Of a stretch of DNA of 62,796 nucleotides, positions 8,404 through 17,777 are shown piece by piece. Both the position numbers and the translations under genes were made by a program. The notes under the pieces were generated by a model that worked only from the letters and a program-made list of their open reading frames with translations, did not search any database and was not told the DNA's origin. Positions within the stretch are counted from its first letter, which is position 1. The number at the start of each line of letters is the position of its first letter. Location: contig CANJDH010000017.1 of assembly GCA_947473125.1 (NCBI GenBank), positions 1-62,796 on the forward strand. The letters are read 5' to 3'. The DNA is from Burkholderiales bacterium (GTDB lineage: Bacteria; Pseudomonadota; Gammaproteobacteria; Burkholderiales; JAEUOS01).

Positions 8404-9678
8404 TCAGACCGAACTGAGGCGCACGTTCGCCATCGTCAGGCGTTCCACCAGAATCGTCAGGAATGCGCGGTCAAAATGGCTGCGGGTGGCGTCAGAGGCT
8501 TTTTCAAGCGCCACGTTGTGGATCGTGATCAGCTTTGCGTCCGACATGGTGCTGATGTCGGCGCCGCGGCGCTTCTCCTGCGACAGATACGCCATCTCGC
8601 CAAAGCATTCGCCGCTATCGAGGATGTTGAGCAATTTATTGCGTTTGGTCACCTTGACCTGTCCGGCGGCGAGCAGGCAGAAATAGTCGCCTTCTTCGCC
8701 CTCGCGCAGGATCGTCTTGCCGGGGCCCAGTGCCTGCCACTCGGAAAAACGTGCCACCTCCCAGATTTCGACATCTGTGAAGTCCTTGAAAAACGGCATG
8801 GCACGCAAGGTGTTGAACTTTTCGCTGTCTGCGAACGACTTTTCCTCGCTTGCCCCTTCGGTGCGAAACGCTTCTGCCAAATCGAGTGCAAAGTCATCCC
8901 ATTCGAGGTAGCGATCCTCGAGGTCCTTGGCCATCGCTTTCTTGACGATGCCGTCCACGCTGCGCGGAATTTCGTTGCGCAATGAAGACGGCGGCAGCGG
9001 CTCGGTATTGACGATCTGGTAAATCATCGAAAAATTGTTGCTGGCCTGGAACGGCAGTTGGCCGGTCAGCAACTGGTACATCACGACGCCGAGCGAATAG
9101 ATGTCGGTGCGATGGTCGAGCGGATGTTCCTTGACCTGCTGCGGCGACATGTAGGCCGGTGAACCGATGCCGGCTACCTGCGTGGTATTGGACGAAGTGG
9201 TGATCGCGGCACCGAAGTCGGTGACCTTGATGTCGAAATCGCTGTCACCGACCAGCATGATGTTGGCCGGCTTGATGTCGCGGTGGGTGACGCCGACCTT
9301 GTGCGCAAAATCGAGGGCGCGCGTGATCTTGAAAATAATTTCGACCACCGTTTGCACCGGCAGCAGGGCGGCAGCGTCGCAAAACTTTTCAAGCGTGGAG
9401 CCTTCGACAAACTCCATCACGATGTATTTTTCTTCTTCGTCGGTGACGGCGTCGAAAATCGAGACGATGTGGGGGTGAATCAGCTTGCCCGCGAGTGCCG
9501 CCTCGGCGATGAAGAGTTTCTTGAACAGATGACCGCGCTCCGGATCCTTGAGCGCATCCGGGTGTACCCGCTTGACCGCCACCTGGCGCTTGTTGAACGG
9601 GTCTTCGCACAGGTATACGGCGCTGGTGGCGCCTTCGCCCAGCTTGCGAATCACGTGGTATTTGCCGATTTTTTCCAT
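8404..9678 (-). CDS. Ser/Thr protein kinase fused to a cyclic-nucleotide-binding domain
   Basis: 424 residues. The Hanks-type kinase domain covers about 7-275: Gly-rich loop GEGATSAVY, ATP-binding Lys36, catalytic HRDIKPAN with Asp134, and DFG with Asp154, all intact. A cNMP-binding domain follows at about 295-415, with the phosphate-binding segment FGEMAYL and an Arg pair in KRRGAD. No membrane segment is seen, so it is probably cytoplasmic and could couple cAMP or c-di-GMP to phosphorylation; ligand and targets are unknown. A strong ribosome-binding site (AAGGGGGGA) precedes the ATG. It begins 11 bp after the argH stop, so the two are probably co-transcribed. Confidence 0.92.
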   Translation of the reverse strand: MEKIGKYHVIRKLGEGATSAVYLCEDPFNKRQVAVKRVHPDALKDPERGHLFKKLFIAEAALAGKLIHPHIVSIFDAVTDEEEKYIVMEFVEGSTLEKFCDAAALLPVQTVVEIIFKITRALDFAHKVGVTHRDIKPANIMLVGDSDFDIKVTDFGAAITTSSNTTQVAGIGSPAYMSPQQVKEHPLDHRTDIYSLGVVMYQLLTGQLPFQASNNFSMIYQIVNTEPLPPSSLRNEIPRSVDGIVKKAMAKDLEDRYLEWDDFALDLAEAFRTEGASEEKSFADSEKFNTLRAMPFFKDFTDVEIWEVARFSEWQALGPGKTILREGEEGDYFCLLAAGQVKVTKRNKLLNILDSGECFGEMAYLSQEKRRGADISTMSDAKLITIHNVALEKASDATRSHFDRAFLTILVERLTMANVRLSSV

Positions 9679-9689
9679 TTGGTCCCCCC

Positions 9690-11084
9690 TTAAGCGGCCA
9701 TGCGCTGACGCGCCGCCGCGATGGCCTGCGCAACCTGCGCAGGGGCGGTGCCGCCTACGTGGTCGCGGCTGGCAGCCGAACCCTCGAGCGAGAGTACCTT
9801 GAAAACCGATGCGTCAATCAGCGGGCTAAACGTACGCAAGGCATCGAGCGGCAGTTGTGCAAGGTCGCAATGCTCGGTTTCTGCATGGCGCACGGCGCGC
9901 GCCACCACTTCGTGGGCGTCGCGAAACGGCAACCCCTTCTTGACCAGCCAGTCGGCCAGGTCGGTCGCGGTCGAAAATCCTTCGAGCGCCGCGCCGCGCA
10001 TGCGTTCGGCGTTGACCGTGATCGAACGCACCATCGACGCGAAAATGGTCAGCGTATCGCTGACCGTATCGATGGTGTCGAACAAGGGCTCCTTGTCTTC
10101 CTGGTTGTCCTTGTTGTAGGCCAGGGGCTGGCCCTTCATCAGCGTGAGGAGGGCAACCAGGTGGCCGTTGACCCGCCCGGTTTTGCCGCGTGCCAGTTCG
10201 GGCACGTCAGGATTTTTCTTCTGCGGCATGATCGACGACCCGGTACAGAAGCGGTCGGCAACCGCAATGAAGCCGAAACGCGGGCTCATCCACAGGATCA
10301 GTTCCTCGGACAGGCGCGAGACGTGCGTCATGATCAGCGCGCAGCCGGAGGTGAATTCGATCGCGAAATCGCGATCCGATACCGCGTCAAGGGAGTTGGC
10401 ACAGACGCCGTCAAATCCCAAAGCGGCGGCCACCGAAGGCCGGTCAATCGGGTAGCTGGTGCCGGCCAGTGCGGCGCTGCCCAGGGGCAAACGATTCATG
10501 CGCCGGCGGCAGTCACGCAAGCGCTCGACATCCCGGTCGAACATTTCGAAATACGCCAGCAGGTGATGGCCAAACGTGACCGGCTGCGCGACCTGCAGAT
10601 GGGTGAAGCCCGGCATCAGCGTGGCCGCATGCGCTTCGGCGACATCGACCAGGCTGGCTTGCAACGCCCGCAGCAACCCCACAATCCGGTCGATCTCGGC
10701 GCGGACGAACAACCTGATGTCCGTGGCGACCTGGTCGTTTCGCGAGCGCCCGGTGTGGAGGCGCTTGCCTGCATCTCCAACGAGGGCTGTGAGGCGTTTT
10801 TCGATGTTGAGGTGCACGTCCTCGTCGTCAAGCGACCACTTGAAAGCGCCGCTGGATATTTCAGCGCGCACCTGCTCCAGGCCGCTTTCGATGGCTGCGA
10901 CGTCGTCCGCCTGGATGATGCCTTGTCGCCCCAGCATGCGCGCATGCGCCAGCGACCCCTCAATATCGACCATGGCGAGCCGCTGGTCAAAAAACACCGA
11001 GGCGGTGTAGCGCTTGACAAGGTCGTCCACCGCTTCGGTGAAGCGGCCGGACCAGATTTTGGCGGGAGGATCAGTTTCTGACAT
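9690..11084 (-). CDS. argH: Argininosuccinate lyase
   Basis: 464 residues. The fumarase/aspartase-superfamily signature [12 protein letters not shown] is intact, as are [14 protein letters not shown] and [12 protein letters not shown]. It cleaves argininosuccinate to arginine and fumarate, the last step of arginine synthesis. I chose the ATG at 11082-11084 ([11 protein letters not shown]); the open frame begins at a GTG at 11105, which is less likely. It is divergent from the AlgZ-like kinase and followed by the Ser/Thr kinase. Confidence 0.96.
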   Translation of the reverse strand: MSETDPPAKIWSGRFTEAVDDLVKRYTASVFFDQRLAMVDIEGSLAHARMLGRQGIIQADDVAAIESGLEQVRAEISSGAFKWSLDDEDVHLNIEKRLTALVGDAGKRLHTGRSRNDQVATDIRLFVRAEIDRIVGLLRALQASLVDVAEAHAATLMPGFTHLQVAQPVTFGHHLLAYFEMFDRDVERLRDCRRRMNRLPLGSAALAGTSYPIDRPSVAAALGFDGVCANSLDAVSDRDFAIEFTSGCALIMTHVSRLSEELILWMSPRFGFIAVADRFCTGSSIMPQKKNPDVPELARGKTGRVNGHLVALLTLMKGQPLAYNKDNQEDKEPLFDTIDTVSDTLTIFASMVRSITVNAERMRGAALEGFSTATDLADWLVKKGLPFRDAHEVVARAVRHAETEHCDLAQLPLDALRTFSPLIDASVFKVLSLEGSAASRDHVGGTAPAQVAQAIAAARQRMAA

Positions 11085-11122
11085 ACTAGGGAGTTGGCGA
11101 AGCACTTGTTTTTATTGGGGAA

Positions 11123-12163
11123 ATGCAAAGTATACCGCGACGCGACAAGCCATCCCTTCCGGATTTTTGCAATTTGGGTGTGGCACTGCGCATTTTGATG
11201 ATCGGCAATCTTTGCCTGGTGCTGGCCGGGCTGGCCAGTGCGCAGCCGTTTACCCTGACGGCCTGGCTGGATCGTGTCGTGACCGGCGCGGCGCTGGTCG
11301 AACCGGTGCTGATCGCCAGCCTGGTGGTGCTGTGCCCGGTGCGGCGCCTTGTGGAACCGGCCGGCTATTGGCCTGGCGTCGTGGCAGTGCTGGCGATTGA
11401 AATGGCCATCACGATTGGTTTTTCATTTTTCACGGACCGCCTGGATGGCGACGTGCAGTTCTCCGGACTGTTGCGCGACGCCGTGGTGGTCGCCGTTTCC
11501 ACTGCGATCGTGCTCCATTATTTTTACCTTCGCTCGCGCGCGTTTTCACCCGCCCTCTCGGAGGCACGCCTGATGGCATTGCAGGCGCGGATTCGCCCGC
11601 ATTTCCTGTTCAACAGCCTCACAGCGGTGCTGAGTCTGGTCAGGTCCGAGCCAAGGCGGGCAGAACGGGCGCTCGAAGACCTGGCCGACCTGTTTCGCGC
11701 GCTCCTGCGCGAAGAGCGGCGCGTGGTGCGCCTGGCGGACGAAATCGCCTTGTGCAAACGTTACCTGGAGATAGAGACCCTGCGTCTCGGCGACCGACTC
11801 AACGTCGATTGGCTGGTTGACGACGACGTGCTTGATGCGGCGGTTCCGCCGCTGGTGTTGCAGCCCCTGGTCGAGAACGCGGTACACCACGGGATCGAGC
11901 CGCAAAGCGAAGCCGGTACGGTGCAAATCCGCGCGCACATGCTGGGCAAGCAGGTGGAGATCGAGATCACCAATCCCTATGTCGACGGCAACACCCGGTT
12001 GGCCGGCCGATCCGGCAATCACATGGCGCTCGACAACGTACGCGAACGGCTTGCGCTGCTGTTTGATGTGGAGGCGCGCCTCGAGACGCGCGCGAGCTCG
12101 TCAAGCTATTCGGTGCGCATCGTGCTGCCCGCGACCCGAGTCGACGCCATCTTGAAAGGATAA
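11123..12163 (+). CDS. LytS/AlgZ-type sensor histidine kinase
   Basis: 346 residues. About four membrane helices lie within residues 18-135, then a His_kinase domain with RIRPHFLFNSL (phospho-acceptor His160) and an HATPase domain with LVENAVHHGIEP. This layout is that of AlgZ/FimS of Pseudomonas and its betaproteobacterial orthologues. It starts 38 bp upstream of, and divergent to, argH, and is followed 3 bp later by a LytTR regulator, so the two form a two-component operon. The signal sensed is unknown. Confidence 0.9.
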   Translation: MQSIPRRDKPSLPDFCNLGVALRILMIGNLCLVLAGLASAQPFTLTAWLDRVVTGAALVEPVLIASLVVLCPVRRLVEPAGYWPGVVAVLAIEMAITIGFSFFTDRLDGDVQFSGLLRDAVVVAVSTAIVLHYFYLRSRAFSPALSEARLMALQARIRPHFLFNSLTAVLSLVRSEPRRAERALEDLADLFRALLREERRVVRLADEIALCKRYLEIETLRLGDRLNVDWLVDDDVLDAAVPPLVLQPLVENAVHHGIEPQSEAGTVQIRAHMLGKQVEIEITNPYVDGNTRLAGRSGNHMALDNVRERLALLFDVEARLETRASSSSYSVRIVLPATRVDAILKG

Positions 12164-12166
12164 GGG

Positions 12167-12937
12167 ATGAAAATACTGATCGTCGATGATGAAGCACCGG
12201 CGCGCCGCCGGCTGCGCGAGCTGCTATCCGATGTCTCGGGGGAACTTGCGCACTCGGTGGTGGGTGAGGCGGTGAACGGTGTGGAGGCACTTGCACTGGC
12301 GGAACAGTTGCAGCCGGACCTGGTACTGGCGGATATGCAAATGCCGCGCATGGGAGGTCTCGAACTGGCGCGCCACCTGCTCAAGCTGGCAGCCCCGCCA
12401 GCGGTGGTTTTTGTGACCGCGCACGACGAGTTTGCACTGGCTGCGTTTGAAGTGCATGCGGTTGATTATTTGATGAAGCCGGTGCGCGCCGAGCGCCTGC
12501 TTGAAAGCCTCAAGAAGGCCGGGTCGCACCTGCCCCCGGTCGATTCGGTTCTGGCGGCTGCCACGCGAGACGCACGTCGCCACTTCTCCATCAGCGAGCG
12601 CGGACGCATCGCGCTGGTGCCGGTCGAAGAGGTGATTTACCTCCGCGCCGAGCTCAAGTATGTCACCGTGCATACGGCCGGCCGTGACTATCTGCTCGAA
12701 GAGTCGCTCACCAGGCTTGAGGAGGAGTTTGCCGGACGCTTTATCCGCATCCATCGCAGCGCGCTGGTGGCCATCGACCGGATCACCGGTTTTGAAAAAG
12801 GTGCAGTCGCCGACACCGAGGGCGAGTCCGCCATGCAGTGGCTGGTCGTGCTCAAGGACTGCCTGGAAAAACTGCCGGTCAGCCGCCGTCTCTGGGGCAC
12901 CGTGAAAGACTTGGCCAGAAACCGCCCACCGGTCTGA
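12167..12937 (+). CDS. algR: LytTR-family response regulator (AlgR-like)
   Basis: 256 residues. The receiver domain spans about 1-120, with the phospho-acceptor Asp56 in LADMQMPRMGG and acidic residues in VDDE near the start. The LytTR DNA-binding domain spans about 145-250, including EVIYLRAELKYVTVHT and FIRIHRSALVAID. AlgR homologues bind DNA as regulators of envelope, motility or metabolic genes. The ATG follows GGATAAGG 3 bp after the kinase stop. In many relatives hemC follows; here the next gene, after 138 bp, is a dehydrogenase E1 subunit. Confidence 0.92.
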   Translation: MKILIVDDEAPARRRLRELLSDVSGELAHSVVGEAVNGVEALALAEQLQPDLVLADMQMPRMGGLELARHLLKLAAPPAVVFVTAHDEFALAAFEVHAVDYLMKPVRAERLLESLKKAGSHLPPVDSVLAAATRDARRHFSISERGRIALVPVEEVIYLRAELKYVTVHTAGRDYLLEESLTRLEEEFAGRFIRIHRSALVAIDRITGFEKGAVADTEGESAMQWLVVLKDCLEKLPVSRRLWGTVKDLARNRPPV

Positions 12938-13075
12938 TCAAGCGACCGGCGCGATACTGCGTCGCGGCGCTGGCATTGACGAGCGGGTTCCGCCAAGTAG
13001 CACATTTTCTTTCGTTGACGAAGCGGTAGCGAGCCAATAGACTGCTGCGCTCCCGTAGCTCTTCCTTGACCCGAC

Positions 13076-14080
13076 GTGAATCGCCTGACAGAGTTGTACC
13101 GCCTGATGCGCCGCATCCGTGCGTTCGAGGATGCGGCCGAAATTGCCAGCCAGGGTGGCGTCGCCGCCTGGGGGCTTGCCGCCGCAGCCAAACCGGCATT
13201 GGTACGCGGCCCCTTGCACCTGTCCACCGGGCAGGAGGCGGTTGCCGCCGGCGTGTGCCTGAACCTGGTCCGCGAGGATTTGCTGACGTCGACCCATCGT
13301 GGCCACGGCCATACCCTGGCCAAAGGCGCGGACCCGACAAAAATGATGTGCGAATTGTTCGGCCGTGCCAGCGGATACAACAAAGGCAAGGGAGGCTCGA
13401 TGCACATCGCCGATTTTTCCGTGGGCATGCTCGGTGCCAATGGCGTTGTGGCAGCGGGCATCCCGATTGCCACCGGCGCTGCGCATGCGCTCAAGATACG
13501 CAAGCAACCCCATATCGTGGCCTGCTTTTTTGGCGACGGGGCGGCCAATCGCGGCCCGTTTCTCGAGGGCCTCAATTGGGCTCAGGTATTCAAGTTACCT
13601 ATCCTTTTCGTCTGCGAAGACAACCGCATTTCGGCGACCACGCCGACCGGGCCCATGACAGCGGGTGAGGGCGTGTCGGCGCGCGCCCAGGCGTTGGCCA
13701 TTCCATCCATCAAGGTCGACGGCAACGACGTCGAGGCGGTGGACGCGGCCAGTAAACAACTCACTGCGGAAATTCGTGCCGGTGGCGGGCCGCGCTTTTT
13801 GCACGCCGTGACGTATCGCTTCAAGGGGCACGTGTCGGTAGATCCGGGCACGTATCGTGACCCGGTTGAAGTTGCAGCGGCGCTCAAGCTTGACCCGTTG
13901 ATCGTGGCGCGCGGAAAATTGCTCAAACAAGGCATCAGTGCGACCGCCATCGACGCGATCGATACCGAGGCGAAAGACGAGATTGAGCGCGCCCTGGCAG
14001 TGGCCGAGGCGGCTCCGTGGCCCGACGTGGCCTCGGCCTACGAGGACATTCTCGATACCGGCGCGGGGGTATGGCAATGA
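13076..14080 (+). CDS. TPP-dependent dehydrogenase E1 alpha subunit (AcoA/PdhA-like)
   Basis: 334 residues from a GTG start; the next in-frame ATG is ten codons later. The TPP-binding motif begins GDGAANRG and ends in EDN about 30 residues later. HRGHGHTLAKG, GKGGSMH and the YRFKGHVSVDPGTYR loop match E1 alpha of acetoin, branched-chain 2-oxoacid or pyruvate dehydrogenases. E1 decarboxylates the substrate and passes the acyl group to a lipoyl E2. E1 beta overlaps by 4 bp, but no E2 or E3 gene is in the window. An AcoA-type role is plausible but the substrate is not determinable. Confidence 0.9.
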   Translation: MNRLTELYRLMRRIRAFEDAAEIASQGGVAAWGLAAAAKPALVRGPLHLSTGQEAVAAGVCLNLVREDLLTSTHRGHGHTLAKGADPTKMMCELFGRASGYNKGKGGSMHIADFSVGMLGANGVVAAGIPIATGAAHALKIRKQPHIVACFFGDGAANRGPFLEGLNWAQVFKLPILFVCEDNRISATTPTGPMTAGEGVSARAQALAIPSIKVDGNDVEAVDAASKQLTAEIRAGGGPRFLHAVTYRFKGHVSVDPGTYRDPVEVAAALKLDPLIVARGKLLKQGISATAIDAIDTEAKDEIERALAVAEAAPWPDVASAYEDILDTGAGVWQ

Positions 14081-15036
14081 GCACGATGAGCTATGCCCAG
14101 GCTGCGTGCCTGGCGCTTCAGGAAGTCATGCGGGCCGATGCCAACGTGGTCGCACTGGGCGAAGACCTCGGGCGCGGCGGCGTATTCGGCCAGTACCGCG
14201 GACTGCCGCAGGAGTTTGGGCCGGAACGCATCATCGATACGCCGATTTCCGAAGCGAACATCATGGGCGCGGCAGTTGGTATGGCGCTGGCCGGCCTGCG
14301 GCCGGTAGTCGAAATGCGCGTGATCGATTTCGCACTGTGCGCGATGGACGAAATCATCAACCAGGCGGCGAAAAACCGCTACATGTTCGGCGGGCAAGGA
14401 CGCGTGCCGCTGGTGGCGCGCATGCCGATCGGCATCTGGTCCGCTTCGGCGGCGCAGCATTCGCAGTCGCTCGAAGCCTGGTTTGCACACATGCCGGGGC
14501 TGGTGGTGGTGACGCCGGCAACGCCGCAAGACAACTACGGTTTGCTCAAATCATCGCTCGCATCCGGCGACCCGGTGATCTATATGGAGCATAAGGAGTT
14601 ATGGGGTGTGGAGGGCGAAGTGACCGCCGGCGTCGAGGTACCGCTGGGTAAAGCCAATGTGCTGTGTGAAGGCTCGGACCTCACCATCGTGACCTGGTCG
14701 CGTGGGGTGGGTGTGGCGCTGGAGGCCTTGTCCACCAAGGCTTTCAAAGGCATCAGGCCGGAGATCATTGACCTGCGCACCTTGTGGCCGTGGGACCGCG
14801 ATGCGGTGTTCAAGTCGGTTGCCAAGACGGGGCGGCTGCTGGTGGTGCATGAGGCGGTGCAGGTGGCGGGTTTTGGCGCCGAGGTGGCCGCCAGCGCCGC
14901 CGAAGCAACCGGCTGCAAGGTGCGGCGCCTCGGTTCGCCGCGCATTCCGGTCGGCTACGCACAGGTGCTCGAGAACGAGGCGCGCCTGTCGCCCGCCAAA
15001 ATTGTGGCAGCGGCCGAAGCCTTGCTCAAGCAATGA
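14077..15036 (+). CDS. TPP-dependent dehydrogenase E1 beta subunit (AcoB/PdhB-like)
   Basis: 319 residues. GEDLGRGGVFGQYRGL, DTPISEANIMGAAVGMAL and the C-terminal LVVHEAVQVAGFGAEVAA are typical of E1 beta, the partner that completes the TPP site. The ATG at 14077 overlaps the alpha-subunit TGA (ATGA) and has a G-run about 8 nt upstream; an ATG at 14071 is an alternative. An SDR gene begins 10 bp after the stop, so alpha, beta and SDR form one operon. Confidence 0.92.
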   Translation: MSTMSYAQAACLALQEVMRADANVVALGEDLGRGGVFGQYRGLPQEFGPERIIDTPISEANIMGAAVGMALAGLRPVVEMRVIDFALCAMDEIINQAAKNRYMFGGQGRVPLVARMPIGIWSASAAQHSQSLEAWFAHMPGLVVVTPATPQDNYGLLKSSLASGDPVIYMEHKELWGVEGEVTAGVEVPLGKANVLCEGSDLTIVTWSRGVGVALEALSTKAFKGIRPEIIDLRTLWPWDRDAVFKSVAKTGRLLVVHEAVQVAGFGAEVAASAAEATGCKVRRLGSPRIPVGYAQVLENEARLSPAKIVAAAEALLKQ

Positions 15037-15046
15037 AGGCGAGCCG

Positions 15047-15793
15047 ATGAGCGTGCGGCGTCGCGCCGTCGTCACCGGCGCTGCGAGCGGCATTGGCGCG
15101 GCCACCATGCTCGAGTTGGCCGTGCGTGGCTATGACGTGGTCGCCGTCGACATTGATTTGGCCGGCGCTGAAGCGACTGTCCGGCGCGCCAGCGCGATCG
15201 GCGGGCGACACCTTGCCGTGCAGGCAGACGTCGCCGAAGAATCGGCGCTGGTTGCGGCTTTTGCGGCAGCGCACGCGTTCCTGGGTGGCTTGGATGCGCT
15301 GGCGACCTGCGCCGGCATTGCCGAATCCACGCCCTTCATGGATGTTGCCGTCAATACCTTTCGGCGCGTCTACGATGTCAATGTCATCGGTACTTTTCTG
15401 GCGATGCGTGAGGCGGCGCGCTTCATGCAGCCGGGCAGCCGCATCTGTACCGTCGCCAGCGTGGCGGGCCTGCGTGGCGGCGGGCTGATGGGTACCGCGG
15501 CGTATGCGTCGAGCAAGGGCGCCGTGCTGGCCCTGACCAAGAATGCGGCGCGCTCCCTTGCGGACCAGGGAATCAGTGTCAATGCGGTCGCACCCGGCGC
15601 GACGCTGACACCGATGATTGCCGAAGCGTGGAAAAATGAAGCCATCCGCAGCCTTGTGGAAAGCCTGTCAGCGCAACATCGCACGGCGGCGCCCGAAGAG
15701 ATCGCCCGGACCATTGCCTTCCTGCTGTCGCCTGATGCATCGATCATGACGGGCGCTACGCTGGTGGCTGATGGCGGGATGCTGATGTATTAA
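15047..15793 (+). CDS. Short-chain dehydrogenase/reductase
   Basis: 248 residues, classical SDR. The cofactor loop is TGAASGIG at about 10-17, acidic DIDLAGAE after strand 2 suggests NAD preference, and the catalytic YASSK has an upstream Ser in VASVAGLRGGG. The C-terminal VADGGMLMY is normal. It is co-directional with the E1 genes 10 bp upstream. A diacetyl/acetoin or hydroxy-acid oxidoreductase role would fit the E1 pair, but this is inference from position. Confidence 0.88.
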   Translation: MSVRRRAVVTGAASGIGAATMLELAVRGYDVVAVDIDLAGAEATVRRASAIGGRHLAVQADVAEESALVAAFAAAHAFLGGLDALATCAGIAESTPFMDVAVNTFRRVYDVNVIGTFLAMREAARFMQPGSRICTVASVAGLRGGGLMGTAAYASSKGAVLALTKNAARSLADQGISVNAVAPGATLTPMIAEAWKNEAIRSLVESLSAQHRTAAPEEIARTIAFLLSPDASIMTGATLVADGGMLMY

Positions 15794-15836
15794 AATCGCT
15801 GTCCAGCAATTCGATCAATAACATCGGAGACACGAC

Positions 15837-16862
15837 ATGACCATGATACCGGGCGCCAAGCGCCGCACATTCATTCAGGGTACGGCTGCGGCGGGCGCAT
15901 TGGCGGCTCTTGGGCGCCCCGCCTTTGCCCAAACCGCGGAGTTCACCCTCAAGTGGGCCAACAACATTCCGGTGACGCACCCGTCGAACATCCGAACGCG
16001 CGAAGCGGTTGATGCGATCAAGAAAGAGACCAATGGCAAGGTCGACATCCAGATTTTCCCGAACAACCAGCTGGGCGGCGACACCGACATGCTGTCGCAA
16101 GTGCGCTCCGGTGCGATCGACATTTTCCCGCTGTCCGGGTTGATTTTGCAGACACTGGTGCCGCTGGCCGGCATCAACGGCCTGGCATTTGCGTTCAAGG
16201 ATTATCAAACCGTGTGGGCGGCGATGGACGGCGAACTCGGCGCCTACATTCGCGCCGCGATCGCCAAGGTCAACCTGCATACTTTCGACCGGATTCTGGA
16301 CAACGGCTATCGCAACATCACCACCTCAAGCAAGCCGATCAACACGGCCGACGACCTCAAGGGCTTCAAGATCCGTGTACCGGTGAGCCCGTTGTGGACC
16401 TCGATGTTCAAAGCCTTTGGCGCAGCGCCGACCGGCATCAATTTCAGTGAAGTCTATTCGTCGCTGCAAACCAAGGTGATCGAGGGCCAGGAAAACCCGC
16501 TGGCGATCATCGACATTGCCAAGCTCTATGAAGTGCAGAAGTACTGCTCGATGACCGGCCACATGTGGGACGGCCAGTGGATTCTGGCCAACGGCCGGCG
16601 CTGGAACGGCTTGCCCAAGGAAATTCAGGCGGTCATTACCAAGCACGTGACCGCTGCGGTGATGGCGCAGCGCGACGACATTCGCCGCCTCAACAACGGC
16701 CTCGAAGCGCAGCTCAAGGCCAAGGGCATGATCTTCAACTACCCCGAGGTCAAATCGTTCCGCGAAGCCCTGTCCAAGGCCGGCTTCTACAAGGAGTGGC
16801 GCGGCAAGTTTGGCGATGAGGCCATGGCCAAACTGGAAAAATACTCGGGCAAGCTGCTCTGA
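15837..16862 (+). CDS. TRAP transporter substrate-binding protein (DctP family)
   Basis: 341 residues. The N-terminus KRRTFIQGTAAAGALAAL with a following AFA-Q site looks like a Tat-type or long Sec signal. The mature part has FPNNQLGGDTDMLSQVRSG and the KGFKIRVP region with the conserved DctP Arg. It captures an organic acid in the periplasm for a DctQM permease. No dctQ or dctM is adjacent (the pair at 29.9-31.7 kb has its own DctP), so this is an orphan. It follows the SDR by 43 bp and is closed by a terminator at 16885. Confidence 0.92.
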   Translation: MTMIPGAKRRTFIQGTAAAGALAALGRPAFAQTAEFTLKWANNIPVTHPSNIRTREAVDAIKKETNGKVDIQIFPNNQLGGDTDMLSQVRSGAIDIFPLSGLILQTLVPLAGINGLAFAFKDYQTVWAAMDGELGAYIRAAIAKVNLHTFDRILDNGYRNITTSSKPINTADDLKGFKIRVPVSPLWTSMFKAFGAAPTGINFSEVYSSLQTKVIEGQENPLAIIDIAKLYEVQKYCSMTGHMWDGQWILANGRRWNGLPKEIQAVITKHVTAAVMAQRDDIRRLNNGLEAQLKAKGMIFNYPEVKSFREALSKAGFYKEWRGKFGDEAMAKLEKYSGKLL

Positions 16863-16884
16863 CCCATTCAACGGTTTGATCATG

Positions 16885-16917
16885 AACCCGCGCGGCTTCA
16901 CGGCTTGCGCGGGTTTT
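16885..16917 (+). terminator. Rho-independent terminator after the orphan dctP
   Basis: AACCCGCGC at 16885-16893 pairs perfectly with GCGCGGGTT at 16907-16915 and is followed by a short T-run and a second T-run a few bases on. It lies 22 bp after the dctP stop and should separate the E1-SDR-dctP operon from the next gene. Confidence 0.8.
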
Positions 16918-16970
16918 GCATTTTCGGCCCGGGAACTCCCTGCCGGAGTGACCGAAGGGAGGCGGTGCGC

Positions 16971-17777
16971 ATGGAGAGAGTGATCCTGACCGCCGAGTCG
17001 GTCACCGAATTAGGGGTACAGGTAAAAGGTGCCGTCCTGGTCGCCGGGTCGCATGGCGGGCTGATCGCGTCCTTTCTTGGCGCCGACGCCGGCGCCCACG
17101 CGCTGATTCTCAATGATGCCGGCGTTGGCAAGGATGCGGCGGGTATCGCCGGTCTCGCCTATCTTGACGCCATCGGCATGGCTGCCGCAGTGGTCGCGCA
17201 TACCAGTGCGCGCATTGGCAGCGGCGCCGATGCCCTGGCGCACGGCGTTATTTCGCATGCCAATCACTTTGCTGCACAGGCTGGTGTCAAGGCGGGAATG
17301 ACCGCGCGGGCCGCAGCCGACTGTTTGCTTGAGGCTGCCGCTCCGTTGCGAGCGCCAGCAGCGTATGTCGAGGGGCGCTGGCAGTTGACCACGATCAACG
17401 GTGCGCAAGTCTGGGCACTTGACTCAGTAGGCAAGCTGCTGCCAGATGATGCAGGACGCGTATTGCTGGTCGGTTCGCACGGCGCCCTGCACGGCGGGCG
17501 GCACGAGTCGGCTCTCAATCTGCACGGCGCACCGATTGCGGCGCGGGCCGCGCTGTTCAACGATGCAGGCATCGGTAAAGACGGTGCCGGCACCACGCGG
17601 TTGCCCGAGCTGGATCGACGCGGTGTGGCTGCCGTCACGGTGTCCCACATGAGTGCACGGATCGGGGATGGCCGATCCATGTGGGAAAGCGGGCGACTAT
17701 CGGCGATGAACGCCAGTGCTGCGGCGCGCGGCGCCCGGCTGGGCATGACCGCGCGCCAGTTTGTGGCGCTGGTCTAA
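16971..17777 (+). CDS. Uncharacterised protein made of two homologous halves
   Basis: 268 residues; I do not recognise a named family. Each half repeats the same motif order: VLVAGSHGG / VLLVGSHGA, then LNDAGVGKDAAG / FNDAGIGKDGAG, then VVAHTSARIG / TVSHMSARIGDG, ending KAGMTARAA / RLGMTARQF. The halves are about residues 1-120 and 150-268. No signal peptide or membrane segment is visible, so it is probably cytoplasmic. The conserved Ser-His, Asn-Asp, Lys-Asp and Ser-Arg residues look like a ligand or active site. A strong ribosome-binding site (GGGAGG) precedes the ATG. It follows the dctP terminator and converges with the ABC ATPase gene, overlapping it by 4 bp. Confidence 0.8.
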   Translation: MERVILTAESVTELGVQVKGAVLVAGSHGGLIASFLGADAGAHALILNDAGVGKDAAGIAGLAYLDAIGMAAAVVAHTSARIGSGADALAHGVISHANHFAAQAGVKAGMTARAAADCLLEAAAPLRAPAAYVEGRWQLTTINGAQVWALDSVGKLLPDDAGRVLLVGSHGALHGGRHESALNLHGAPIAARAALFNDAGIGKDGAGTTRLPELDRRGVAAVTVSHMSARIGDGRSMWESGRLSAMNASAAARGARLGMTARQFVALV

